From: Actinomyces israelii DSM 43320
Lineage (GTDB): Bacteria; Actinomycetota; Actinomycetes; Actinomycetales; Actinomycetaceae
Length of the DNA stretch: 64,000 nt
Direction: 5' to 3'
NCBI RefSeq assembly: GCF_000711965.1
Contig: NZ_JONS01000001.1
Span: 62,001-126,000, forward strand
The position numbers and the translations under genes are program-made. The notes beneath the pieces are model-generated. The model was given only the letters and a program-made list of their open reading frames with translations. It was not told the origin of the DNA and ran no database searches. Each line of letters starts with the position of its first letter. Within the stretch, counting starts at the first letter, position 1. Of the stretch, positions 9,657 to 16,802 are shown in pieces.

Positions 9657-10322
9657 GTGCACTTCGTCATTATGGGCTGCGGCCGCGTGGGGGCCTCCAT
9701 GGCCACCCAGCTCGACCGCATGGGCCACTCCGTGTCCATTATCGACCAGCTCTCCGACGCCTTCCGCCGCCTGCCCGCCGAGTTCAACGGCCGCAAGGTC
9801 AAGGGCGTGGGCTTCGACCGGGACGCCCTGGAGCAGGCGGGCATCGACGAGGCCTACGCCTTCGCCGCGGTGTCCAATGGCGACAACTCCAACATCGTGG
9901 CCGCGCGGGTGGCTCGGGAGCTGTACGGCGTCGAGCACGTCGTGGCCCGCATCTATGACGCCCGTCGCGCCGACGTCTACGAGCGCCTGGGCATCCCCAC
10001 GGTGGCGACGGTGCGGCAGACCGCCGAGCAGATGATGCGGCGGATCCTGCCCGGCGGCACGGCGCGGGAGATCGTCGACGTCTCCGGGGCCGTGGGCCTG
10101 GTTCAGCCCGACGTGTCCAACGCCTGGGTCGGCATGACCACCAGCGCGATCGAGGAGCGCCTGGATGTGCGGGTCGCGTGGATCTCCCGCGGGTCGACGG
10201 CGCTCGTGCCGCGGTCCACCACGGTGCTCCAGGAGCACGACCGCCTTCACCTCGCGGTCGCCACCGAGAGGCTCGTCACAGTCCAGCGCGCACTGTCCCG
10301 TGCACCCGTCGAGGAGGTCTGA
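9657..10322 (+). CDS. TrkA family potassium uptake regulatory protein (CeoB-like)
   Basis: 221-residue cytosolic protein with an N-terminal Rossmann RCK domain (FVIMGCGRVGASMATQL, then IDQ at the end of the second strand) and a C-terminal RCK_C/TrkA_C domain (LDVRVAWISRGSTALVPRSTTVLQEHDRLHLAV). Such proteins bind NAD(H)/nucleotides and gate K+ transporters. It is the first gene of a two-gene trkA pair separated by 3 bases and is divergent from the KimA-like transporter. This arrangement resembles the mycobacterial ceoB-ceoC pair. The GTG start at 9657 fits both the domain boundary and the leaderless promoter pattern. Confidence 0.92.
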   Translation: MHFVIMGCGRVGASMATQLDRMGHSVSIIDQLSDAFRRLPAEFNGRKVKGVGFDRDALEQAGIDEAYAFAAVSNGDNSNIVAARVARELYGVEHVVARIYDARRADVYERLGIPTVATVRQTAEQMMRRILPGGTAREIVDVSGAVGLVQPDVSNAWVGMTTSAIEERLDVRVAWISRGSTALVPRSTTVLQEHDRLHLAVATERLVTVQRALSRAPVEEV

Positions 10323-10325
10323 GCA

Positions 10326-11048
10326 GTGAAGATCGTCATCACCGGCGCCGGTTCCGTGGGTCGTTCCATCGCCCGCGAGCTCATCAGCCACGGCCATGAG
10401 GTCACGCTCGTGGACCGCTCCCCCGACGCCATGCGCATCGCCTCGGTGCCCGAGGCCGACTGGCAGCTGGCCGACGCGTGCGACGTCGACGCCCTGGCCG
10501 AGGCGGGGGCGGGCGAGTGCGACGTCGTCGTCGCCGCGACCGGTGACGACAAGTCCAACCTCGTGACCTCGCTGCTGTCCAAGACCGAGTACGGCGTGCC
10601 CCGGACCGTGGCGCGCGTCAACAACCCGAAGAACGAGTGGCTCTTCGACGAGACCTGGGGGGTGGACGTGGCCGTCTCGACGCCCCGCATTATGACGGCG
10701 CTGGTGGAGGAGGCGGTCAGCGTCGGCTCGCTGGTGTCCGTGTTCACCTTCCACCAGTCCGGCGCCTTCATGCACGAGCTCACCCTGCCCGACGACTCCC
10801 CGGTCATCGGAGAGCTCGTCAGCGAGGTGGAGCTGCCTCCCCACACGGTCCTGGCGGCCATCCTGCGCGACTACCGTCCGATCAACCCCGACCGGGACGA
10901 GCGCTTCGAGCGCGGGGACGAGCTGCTGTTCCTCACCGCCCGCGAGGGGGAGGAGTCGCTGTCCGAGATACCCGAGCTGTTCACCTCCGCGGAGGGCCCC
11001 GGGCCCGAGCTCACGCCCGACACCGACCCGGCGCCCATGCTGGGCTGA
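10326..11048 (+). CDS. TrkA family potassium uptake regulatory protein (CeoC-like)
   Basis: 240-residue second RCK protein. Residues 1-14 (MKIVITGAGSVGRS) form the nucleotide-binding loop, VDRSPDAMRIA ends the second strand, and FTFHQSGAFMHELTLPDDSPVIGELVSEVELPPHTVLAAI is the TrkA_C domain; the last about 30 residues are acidic and Pro-rich. The GTG at 10326 lies 3 bases after the stop of the first trkA gene and is preceded by GAGGAGG inside that gene's 3' end, so the two are translated from one message and probably form a hetero-oligomeric gating ring. Confidence 0.92.
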   Translation: MKIVITGAGSVGRSIARELISHGHEVTLVDRSPDAMRIASVPEADWQLADACDVDALAEAGAGECDVVVAATGDDKSNLVTSLLSKTEYGVPRTVARVNNPKNEWLFDETWGVDVAVSTPRIMTALVEEAVSVGSLVSVFTFHQSGAFMHELTLPDDSPVIGELVSEVELPPHTVLAAILRDYRPINPDRDERFERGDELLFLTAREGEESLSEIPELFTSAEGPGPELTPDTDPAPMLG

Positions 11049-11078
11049 GCCCGCCTCCCGGCCCGCCGCCCAGCGGCC

Positions 11079-11795
11079 TCAGCGGCCGGGGCGCCGGGAG
11101 GCGGGCCGCACGATCAGCCACACGAACCAGACGCACAGGGCGAACAGCGGCAGCCCCAGCACGATCCGGGCCACCCCCAGGGCCCCGACGGAGGCCTCCC
11201 CCGCCAGGTAGAGCGGCGCCTCCACGAGCAGGCGCAGGGCGAACATGGCCGTGAGCACCCCGGTGCCGGTGACGTAGCGGCGCCGGATCCCGGCCCGGGC
11301 CGGGTCGGTGCGCCAGGAGCCCCGGGCCGCGGGGCTCCCGCCGTCCTCGGCCGACGTCGCGCCGCCCGGGCCCGTGGGGCGCCACAGCTCCATGAGCACC
11401 CCGACGACCGGCCGGCGCGCCAGCAGGGAGCCCAGGCAGGCGGCCAGCCACGCGGCGTTGACGGCCAGGCCGGTGGCGTAGAAGTTGGACGCCCGCCCGC
11501 TGTGCCAGGCCCACGCGGCGCTCACCAGGGCCACCAGTGCGCCGCCGGCCACCTGCCTGAGGCCCTGACGCTGGGCGAGCCGCGCGATGAGGGCGACGGC
11601 GCTCACGGCCAGCGAGGCGACCAGGGCCACGGCCAGCGCGGTCGGCGCCACCGCCATAATGATGACGAAGACGAGCGTGGGGACGGCGGACTCCAGCACG
11701 CCGCGCCAGCCCCCGACCGCGGCCGCGACGTCGAAGCGGTCGGCGTCGAGGGCGCCCAGCCCTGTGGCCGTGCGGGGGGCGTCAGTGGTTCTCAC
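11079..11795 (-). CDS. DUF3159 family membrane protein
   Basis: 238-residue integral membrane protein with about five to six hydrophobic stretches (for example TLVFVIIMAVAPTALAVALV and ARIVLGLPLFALCVWFVWLI), interrupted by a polar loop near residues 145-170. Sequence and neighbourhood (beside an OB-fold protein and DUF3710) match the actinobacterial DUF3159 family, whose function is unknown. The GTG start at 11795 has GGAG nine bases upstream. It follows the OB-fold gene by 15 bases and converges with the second trkA gene, 30 bases away. Confidence 0.8.
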   Translation of the reverse strand: MRTTDAPRTATGLGALDADRFDVAAAVGGWRGVLESAVPTLVFVIIMAVAPTALAVALVASLAVSAVALIARLAQRQGLRQVAGGALVALVSAAWAWHSGRASNFYATGLAVNAAWLAACLGSLLARRPVVGVLMELWRPTGPGGATSAEDGGSPAARGSWRTDPARAGIRRRYVTGTGVLTAMFALRLLVEAPLYLAGEASVGALGVARIVLGLPLFALCVWFVWLIVRPASRRPGR

Positions 11796-11810
11796 GGTGT
11801 CGGTCTCCAG

Positions 11811-12188
11811 TCAGTCTCCGGGGGCGAGGATCTCGTAGCTCGGGTTGTAGATCGTAGGGCGGGGCCGGCCGGCGACGACCATGCCCTCGGCCCGCAGGTG
11901 CACGCCGGGGCGGATCCCGACGATCGCCCGGCGCCCGATCCACACCAGGTCCACCGAGCCGGTGCCGTCGTAGAGCTGGCCGACCAGGACGGGCTTGTCC
12001 GTGGACGGCCTGAAGGTGACGGCGCGCAGCACGCCGGAGACCTCCGAGCGTCGGCGCGCCCGCAGCTCGCCGACGGGCATGGTCCCCCGCCTGCGCGCGG
12101 AGGTCGCCTCGTCGAGGGCGTCGATGTCCTCGCGGCTGGAGCGCAGCCGGGAGAAGCGGTCCCTCAGAGCGCGCAGTGCACGGCTCAT
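11811..12188 (-). CDS. OB-fold nucleic-acid-binding domain protein
   Basis: 125-residue protein. Residues 1-35 are basic and helical (RALRALRDRFSRLRSSRED); residues about 40-125 form a single OB-fold: GTMPVGELRARRRSEVSGVLRAV (strand 1, written here in part), VLVGQLYDGTGSVDLVWIG (strands 2-3 with the RecG/DnaE-like DGTG turn) and IRPGVHLRAEGMVV. It probably binds single-stranded nucleic acid; targets are unknown. ATG 12188 overlaps the end of DUF3710 by 4 bases. The same gene order occurs in mycobacteria as recalled. Confidence 0.82.
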   Translation of the reverse strand: MSRALRALRDRFSRLRSSREDIDALDEATSARRRGTMPVGELRARRRSEVSGVLRAVTFRPSTDKPVLVGQLYDGTGSVDLVWIGRRAIVGIRPGVHLRAEGMVVAGRPRPTIYNPSYEILAPGD

Positions 12189-12889
12189 CGCACCTCGGCG
12201 ATGGTCGGCCCGGGCTCGAGGGGGTCGAGGCCAGGCAGGTCCTCGGCGGCCGGGGCGTTGACGATCCCGGGGGCGTGAAGCGGGAGGATCTCCCGCGGCG
12301 GCCTGGCGGCGCCGTCGCGCACGACGACGATGTCGGCGAAGACGCCGCGCAGCACCTGTGAGGCCGCCTCGTCGGTGGCGGCGGGGCCCTGGAGCACGCC
12401 GCGCAGGAACCAGCGGGGGCCGTCCACCCCAATGAAGCGGGCCGCGACCGTCCCCTCCCGGCCGTCCGGGGTGCGCACGGGCACGTGCGCGAGGAGCTCC
12501 GGGCCGTGCTCGCCGTCCTCGACCTCGAAGCGGGCGCCGGCACGGGTCAGCTCGGCGGTGATGTCCTCGCGCAGCTCGTCCCAGATGCCGATGGTGCGCG
12601 GCGCCGCGAAGGCGCGGAGCTCGAGCGTGGAGCCGGACAGGACCAGGACGGCGGCCGATATCTCCTGGCCCGCCCCTCCTGGGTTCTCCAGGCGTATCTG
12701 CATCCCGTCCACGGCCGGTATGCGCAGGGAGCCCAGGTCGATCCGGCCCACGGATCCCGGGCGGTCGGGCGCATCGGCGGCGTCCCAGGGGCCGGTGCCG
12801 GTCTCGGCGGACGCCCGGGGTGCGACGTCATCGGAGTTGGTGCTCGATTCGCTCGCGTCGTCGTCTCGACGACGGGAGAACAGTCCCAT
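12185..12889 (-). CDS. DUF3710 family protein
   Basis: 234-residue soluble protein. After a low-complexity polar N-terminus (residues 1-45) it contains the DUF3710 core: IDLGSLRIPAVDGMQIRLE, VLSGSTLELRAFAAPRT, GIWDELREDITAELTRAG and GPRWFLRGVLQGPAA. The family is confined to actinobacteria and its function is unknown. ATG 12889 is preceded by AAGGAGA. It is the first gene of a three-gene overlapping set with the OB-fold and DUF3159 genes, which points to a shared membrane- or nucleic-acid-related role, but nothing in the sequence defines it. Confidence 0.85.
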   Translation of the reverse strand: MGLFSRRRDDDASESSTNSDDVAPRASAETGTGPWDAADAPDRPGSVGRIDLGSLRIPAVDGMQIRLENPGGAGQEISAAVLVLSGSTLELRAFAAPRTIGIWDELREDITAELTRAGARFEVEDGEHGPELLAHVPVRTPDGREGTVAARFIGVDGPRWFLRGVLQGPAATDEAASQVLRGVFADIVVVRDGAARPPREILPLHAPGIVNAPAAEDLPGLDPLEPGPTIAEVR

Positions 12890-12947
12890 GAGGGTCTCCT
12901 TGTCGGGGTGTGGTGCTCCACGGGGGAGCGGGTGCTCGAGCCTGTGG

Positions 12948-13253
12948 TCAGCCCGCGCAGTCGGTGCACACCGGCTGTCCGGTGGCCTCGTCGATATAGG
13001 CCAACGAGCCGCGGTGGTGGACCAGGAAGCACTCGGAGCAGGTGAACTCGTCCTCCAGCTGGGGGACGACGTGAACGCTCAGCTCCTCGCGGGACAGATC
13101 CGCCCCCGGCAGCTCGAAGCCCTCGGCGACCTCGTTCTCGTCCTCCTCGATGGCCTCCGAGGACTGGTCCTTCTGCCGGGCGGTAAGCTCCTCGATGGAG
13201 TCGGACTCGGGCTCGTCGTCGTTCTTGCGCGGGGCGTCGTAGTCGGTCGCCAT
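12948..13253 (-). CDS. DUF4193 family small zinc-ribbon protein
   Basis: 101-residue actinobacterial protein with a very acidic, disordered N-terminal half and a C-terminal zinc ribbon formed by FTCSECFLVHH (Cys-X2-Cys) and PVCTDCAG (Cys-X2-Cys at the extreme C-terminus). This is the DUF4193 pattern. Function is unknown; the four cysteines make metal binding very likely. ATG 13253 is preceded by a GAGAGAGTGA purine stretch. It lies just upstream of DUF3710 on the same strand, separated by 58 bases. Confidence 0.85.
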   Translation of the reverse strand: MATDYDAPRKNDDEPESDSIEELTARQKDQSSEAIEEDENEVAEGFELPGADLSREELSVHVVPQLEDEFTCSECFLVHHRGSLAYIDEATGQPVCTDCAG

Positions 13254-13547
13254 GGCCTGTCACTCTCTCTCGTCGACGGCACTCGATCGGACTCTCGGGC
13301 GGTCCGCAGCTCCGCCGGAACCGGCTATAACACCGAAGACCAGCTGCTGTCGACCCCTCCGAGCAGGGCACGCGCACCATAGCACCACGAACTGGTCACG
13401 TGAACCATGCTCAACGGCGATGCAATAGGGCTCAGGGCGAACAGACTCACACGCCGGCCGCATGGCACACCGGGCGACATCCCGCGGCCCGAGCGGCCGG
13501 GATGGCACGCTGAGCCTGTACGACGGATACGAGGAGGCATATCCCCC

Positions 13548-14741
13548 ATGATCGAGCTCGAGCTGCTGGGCGCCAACGGTGACACCGTCGTCATGACCGA
13601 CGGCAAGGGTGAACGCTACAGCATCGTCGTCGATGATGCCCTGCGCGCCGCGGTGCGCCGCGCACGTCCGGCCGCGCTGTCACGGGCCATCGCGCCGCCG
13701 ACCCCCGGCTCGGCCGTCCGCCCCCGCGAGCTGCAGGCCTTCATGCGCGCCGGCGCCAGCGCCGAGGAGGTCGCCACCACTACCGGCATGGACGTCGAGC
13801 ACGTGCGCCGCTTCGAGGGCCCGGTCCTGGCGGAGCGGGCGTGGGCGGTCCGCCAGGCTCAGGCGTGCCGCATCGGCTGGGAGAAGGACTCCCCCGTTCT
13901 GGGCGAGCTCGTCGTGGACCGCCTGGCCACTCGCGGGGTGGAGCCGACGAGCCTGCAGTGGGACGCGCTGCGCGAGGGCCGCGACCCCTGGCAGGTGACC
14001 CTCGCCTTCGTCCAGGGGGCGCAGGCCAAGCTCGCCCGCTGGGAGCTGGACATGACCGCCCGCTCCGTCAGCGCGCTGGACGAGGAGGCCCGCTGGCTCA
14101 CGGAGGCCGCCGCCGCTGCTCAGCGCCCGCCGGTCTTCGACCAGGACTCCCCCGTCTCCGGCGCCTCGGCGTCCTCGGCGCCGACGGCGGCGAGCCCGGT
14201 GGCGCCGGCCGCGGAGTCGGCGGCCTCCCCCGTCTCCCCTCCCGCGGCCGCGGAGGCGGGAGAGCCGGAGCAGTCCGCGTGGAACGAGGTGCGGGCGGGC
14301 CTCGAGGACTCCTCGACCGACGCGCTGCTGGCGGACCTGGCCTCCAGCCGCGGGCGCAGGCTGGAGGTCGAGCCCCCGGCGGACGAGGAGGAGCCCGCGG
14401 AGCCGATGACCTCGCCGCGCGGGCAGGCCCAGATCGTCTCGATGTCCGACCGCCGCAGGGTCGCCGTGGGCCAGGGCGGGCACTATCCGGCCGCTGCGAG
14501 GCGCCGCGCCTCGGCCCCCAGCGCGCCGTCCCCCGCACCGCCCGCTCCGGCGTCGGCCTCGCCCCAGGCCGCGGCCTCGGCCCACAGCGCTCCGACCGTG
14601 CCGCTGGCCCAGGTGGAGAGGCGGACCGAGCAGGACGAGTCCGATCGGGCACCGGCCGTGCCCGCCCCCAGGCCCAAGCGGCGCTCGCGCCGCTCCGTCC
14701 CCTCCTGGGACGAGATCGTCTTCGGGGCCAAGCCCGAGTAG
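13548..14741 (+). CDS. sepH: Septation protein SepH (DUF3071)
   Basis: 397-residue protein. The N-terminal about 170 residues form the DUF3071 domain (IELELLGANGDTVVMTD, a helix-turn-helix around EEVATTTGMDVEHVRRFEGPV, and RIGWEKDSPVLGELVVDRLA). A long Ala/Pro/Ser-rich linker follows. The C-terminus carries the conserved tail motif RRSVPSWDEIVFGAK. SepH regulates FtsZ assembly in actinobacteria (shown in Streptomyces and mycobacteria). ATG 13548 is preceded by GAGGAGG; an upstream in-frame extension to 13407 has no family similarity. The stop codon lies inside a 50-bp palindrome that probably terminates this gene and its convergent neighbour. Confidence 0.9.
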   Translation: MIELELLGANGDTVVMTDGKGERYSIVVDDALRAAVRRARPAALSRAIAPPTPGSAVRPRELQAFMRAGASAEEVATTTGMDVEHVRRFEGPVLAERAWAVRQAQACRIGWEKDSPVLGELVVDRLATRGVEPTSLQWDALREGRDPWQVTLAFVQGAQAKLARWELDMTARSVSALDEEARWLTEAAAAAQRPPVFDQDSPVSGASASSAPTAASPVAPAAESAASPVSPPAAAEAGEPEQSAWNEVRAGLEDSSTDALLADLASSRGRRLEVEPPADEEEPAEPMTSPRGQAQIVSMSDRRRVAVGQGGHYPAAARRRASAPSAPSPAPPAPASASPQAAASAHSAPTVPLAQVERRTEQDESDRAPAVPAPRPKRRSRRSVPSWDEIVFGAKPE

Positions 14742-14772
14742 CCCTCCGGAGGGCTACTCGGGCTTGGCCCCG
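14723..14772. terminator. 50-bp perfect palindrome, bidirectional terminator between sepH and the phosphodiesterase gene
   Basis: Left arm 14723-14747 and right arm 14748-14772 are exact reverse complements with no spacer (centre CCCTCC/GGAGGG). The palindrome includes the last six sense codons and the stop of sepH and lies 25 bases past the end of the convergent gene, so it could terminate both transcripts. There is no T-tract, as usual in high-GC actinobacteria. Confidence 0.75.
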
Positions 14773-14797
14773 CCGCCCCAGGTCCCGGGGCGACCAG

Positions 14798-16078
14798 TCA
14801 GGTCAGGACCGTCAGCAGGGGGACGGTCGTCTCGGCCCGCGTGAGGGACCCGTGCACGCCGGGCATGGCCATGGCGGACTCGCTGTGGACGCGCGGGTCG
14901 ACCGCCACCCACTCCCGGCTCATCGCCACCAGGACATCGCCCACGACGCCGGCCGCCCGCTGCCCGACCGGGCCCAGGTGCCGGTCCGCCTCGGCCCGGG
15001 TGCCGATCCACAGGGCCCGCTCCCCCAGCTCGTCGCGCCACCGCTGGGCGACCTCGGAGGCGACGTCCTGGTCCGACCCGGGCACGTAGAGGTGGGTGAA
15101 GCGCGGCTCGCCCGCCACGGCGACGACGTCGCGGCTCAGGGCGGGGCGCGCCGAGACGTCGATGCGCCGGTCGGGCCCGGTGTCGACCATGCCGTGGTCG
15201 GCGGTGAGGATGATGCGGGTGCCGGCGGGGACGCGGCGCGCGAGCCCTGCCAGGGCGGCGTCGAGGCGCTCGAGCTGCTCGAGCCACCGCACGGACCGCC
15301 AGCCGTGGGCGTGGCCGGTGTGATCGAGCTCGCCGACGTAGAGGTAGACCAGGGGGATGCCCCGCCGCAGCGCCTCGACGGCGAGTCCCGGACGGGCCTC
15401 GAGGCAGTCGGCGCCCAGGTGGGGTGCGCCGCGCAGGCCGGCCACGGTCAGCCCCGAGCCGGCGAAGCGGGCGGGGCCGATCGTCACGGCCAGGGGCGCG
15501 CCGGGCTCGCCGCGGGGGCGGGGACGGCCCGGGTCGCGCTCGAGCCGCTCGAAGATGGTGGGCACGTCCTGCCAGGCCCGCGGGTCGGGGGCGCGCCCCT
15601 CCCAGGTGATCAGGCACAGGTTCTGCTCGGGGTGCGGGGCCGTGTCCACGAGCAGGGTCCGGTCCAGCAGCGGGTTGAGCACGCTGTAGCCGACCATGCC
15701 GGTGACTCCGGGCAGGGCGCCGGTGCCCAGGGTCGTCAGCGCGGCCGCCGTCGTCGAGGGGGTGCAGGTCCGCGCGGCAGGCCCGGGACCGGAGGCCGCT
15801 CGGGCCGCCGGCCCCGTGGACGAGGACGAGGCGGACAGCCAGGACCGCAGCGTGGGCGCGTGCCCCAGGCGCTCGCGCAGCATCTCCAGGCCCAGCCCGT
15901 CGACGAGCACGACGACGGTCGGGGTGGTCCCGGAGTCCTCGGCCAGCAGGCTCCAGGCGGCGGCGGCCTCGCGCGCCTGCGCGTCGGAGAGCACGTCGGG
16001 CAGATCGACGTCGCGCAGGCGCAGCCCCGCTCCGGCCGCGGCGGCGCCCAGGACCTGGCGCAGGTGCGGCGCGCTCAT
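14798..16078 (-). CDS. Alkaline phosphatase superfamily protein (nucleotide pyrophosphatase/phosphodiesterase type)
   Basis: 426-residue enzyme of the type I phosphodiesterase/nucleotide pyrophosphatase branch. Metal-binding and catalytic segments are visible: VVVLVDGLGLEML (first Asp), CTPSTTAAALTTLGTG (nucleophile Ser/Thr), VYLYVGELDHTGHAHG (Asp and His ligands) and IILTADHGMVD (Asp-His ligands). No signal peptide, so it is cytosolic. The substrate is unknown. It overlaps the upstream DUF5998 gene by 4 bases (ATGA), a pairing commonly found in actinobacteria. Confidence 0.87.
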   Translation of the reverse strand: MSAPHLRQVLGAAAAGAGLRLRDVDLPDVLSDAQAREAAAAWSLLAEDSGTTPTVVVLVDGLGLEMLRERLGHAPTLRSWLSASSSSTGPAARAASGPGPAARTCTPSTTAAALTTLGTGALPGVTGMVGYSVLNPLLDRTLLVDTAPHPEQNLCLITWEGRAPDPRAWQDVPTIFERLERDPGRPRPRGEPGAPLAVTIGPARFAGSGLTVAGLRGAPHLGADCLEARPGLAVEALRRGIPLVYLYVGELDHTGHAHGWRSVRWLEQLERLDAALAGLARRVPAGTRIILTADHGMVDTGPDRRIDVSARPALSRDVVAVAGEPRFTHLYVPGSDQDVASEVAQRWRDELGERALWIGTRAEADRHLGPVGQRAAGVVGDVLVAMSREWVAVDPRVHSESAMAMPGVHGSLTRAETTVPLLTVLT

Positions 16079-16674
16079 GCGCGCGCCGCGGCCCGGACGG
16101 TCGCCTCGGACAGCGCCCGGGCGAAGCGGTCGGCGCGGGCCAGCGCGGCGTCGCCCTCAACCCCGGCGGCGACCCGTATGACGATGTCGTCGGGCATGGA
16201 GATCCCCGTCAGCCCGTGCTCGGCCTCGCAGGACGGGTCGCCGCAGGTCGCCGGCTCGAGCTCCAGGCGGCGCACCGCGCCCCAGCAGACCGAGATCGTC
16301 ACCTCGGTCAGCTGTCCGCCGCCGGCGGCGGGCTCGCGCACGCCCCGGGTCAGCGACACCGAGGAGATGCGGGCGATGGGCACGGCCTCGCTGGTGGCCA
16401 CCGCGCCCGGCCTGCCGTCCTCGCGCGGGACGTCATCGACGTGGACGATAATGAGCCGGCTGGTGGTCAGGGCGAGCACGGTCAGGTGGCGGTGCACCGC
16501 GTCATCGAAGGTGGTCTCGGCCTGGACGAGGTCGACGACGATCTCCTCGCCCGCCACGGCGACGTCGAGCGTGCCCAGAACGAGCTCGGGGTAGTAGCCG
16601 GCGTGCCGCACCTCCTCGGCCAGGGGCGTCGAGGATGCGGCGTCGTCGGGTCGGCCCTGCGCAGTCCACTTCAT
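16075..16674 (-). CDS. DUF5998 family protein
   Basis: 199-residue protein starting MKWTAQGR. It has the actinobacterial DUF5998 pattern: AGYYPELVLGTLDVAVAG, HRHLTVLALTTSRLIIVHVDD (a PH-like strand pair), a segment CGDPSCEAEHGLTG and an Ala-rich C-terminal helix RADRFARALSEATV. Function is unknown. The chosen ATG (16674) is supported by homology; the longer frame to 16797 is non-conserved. CATGAT six bases before the ATG could be a -10 of a leaderless message. It is translationally coupled to the downstream phosphodiesterase and divergent from parC. Confidence 0.75.
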   Translation of the reverse strand: MKWTAQGRPDDAASSTPLAEEVRHAGYYPELVLGTLDVAVAGEEIVVDLVQAETTFDDAVHRHLTVLALTTSRLIIVHVDDVPREDGRPGAVATSEAVPIARISSVSLTRGVREPAAGGGQLTEVTISVCWGAVRRLELEPATCGDPSCEAEHGLTGISMPDDIVIRVAAGVEGDAALARADRFARALSEATVRAAARA

Positions 16675-16802
16675 GGGCCGATCATGCCACCAACCTGCGA
16701 CAGGCCCGCGGGCCGGGGCCACTGGGCGCGGCCGGTCCCGCACTCGACGGCCGATGCGGCCGCCTCCGGGTGTCGTCTTCCCATTCCGGGCCCTCATCGC
16801 GC

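Noticed and set aside
13841-16594. 917-codon plus-strand frame across the sepH 3' part and the antisense of the phosphodiesterase gene
   Set aside because: It is out of frame with sepH and antisense to two identified genes.
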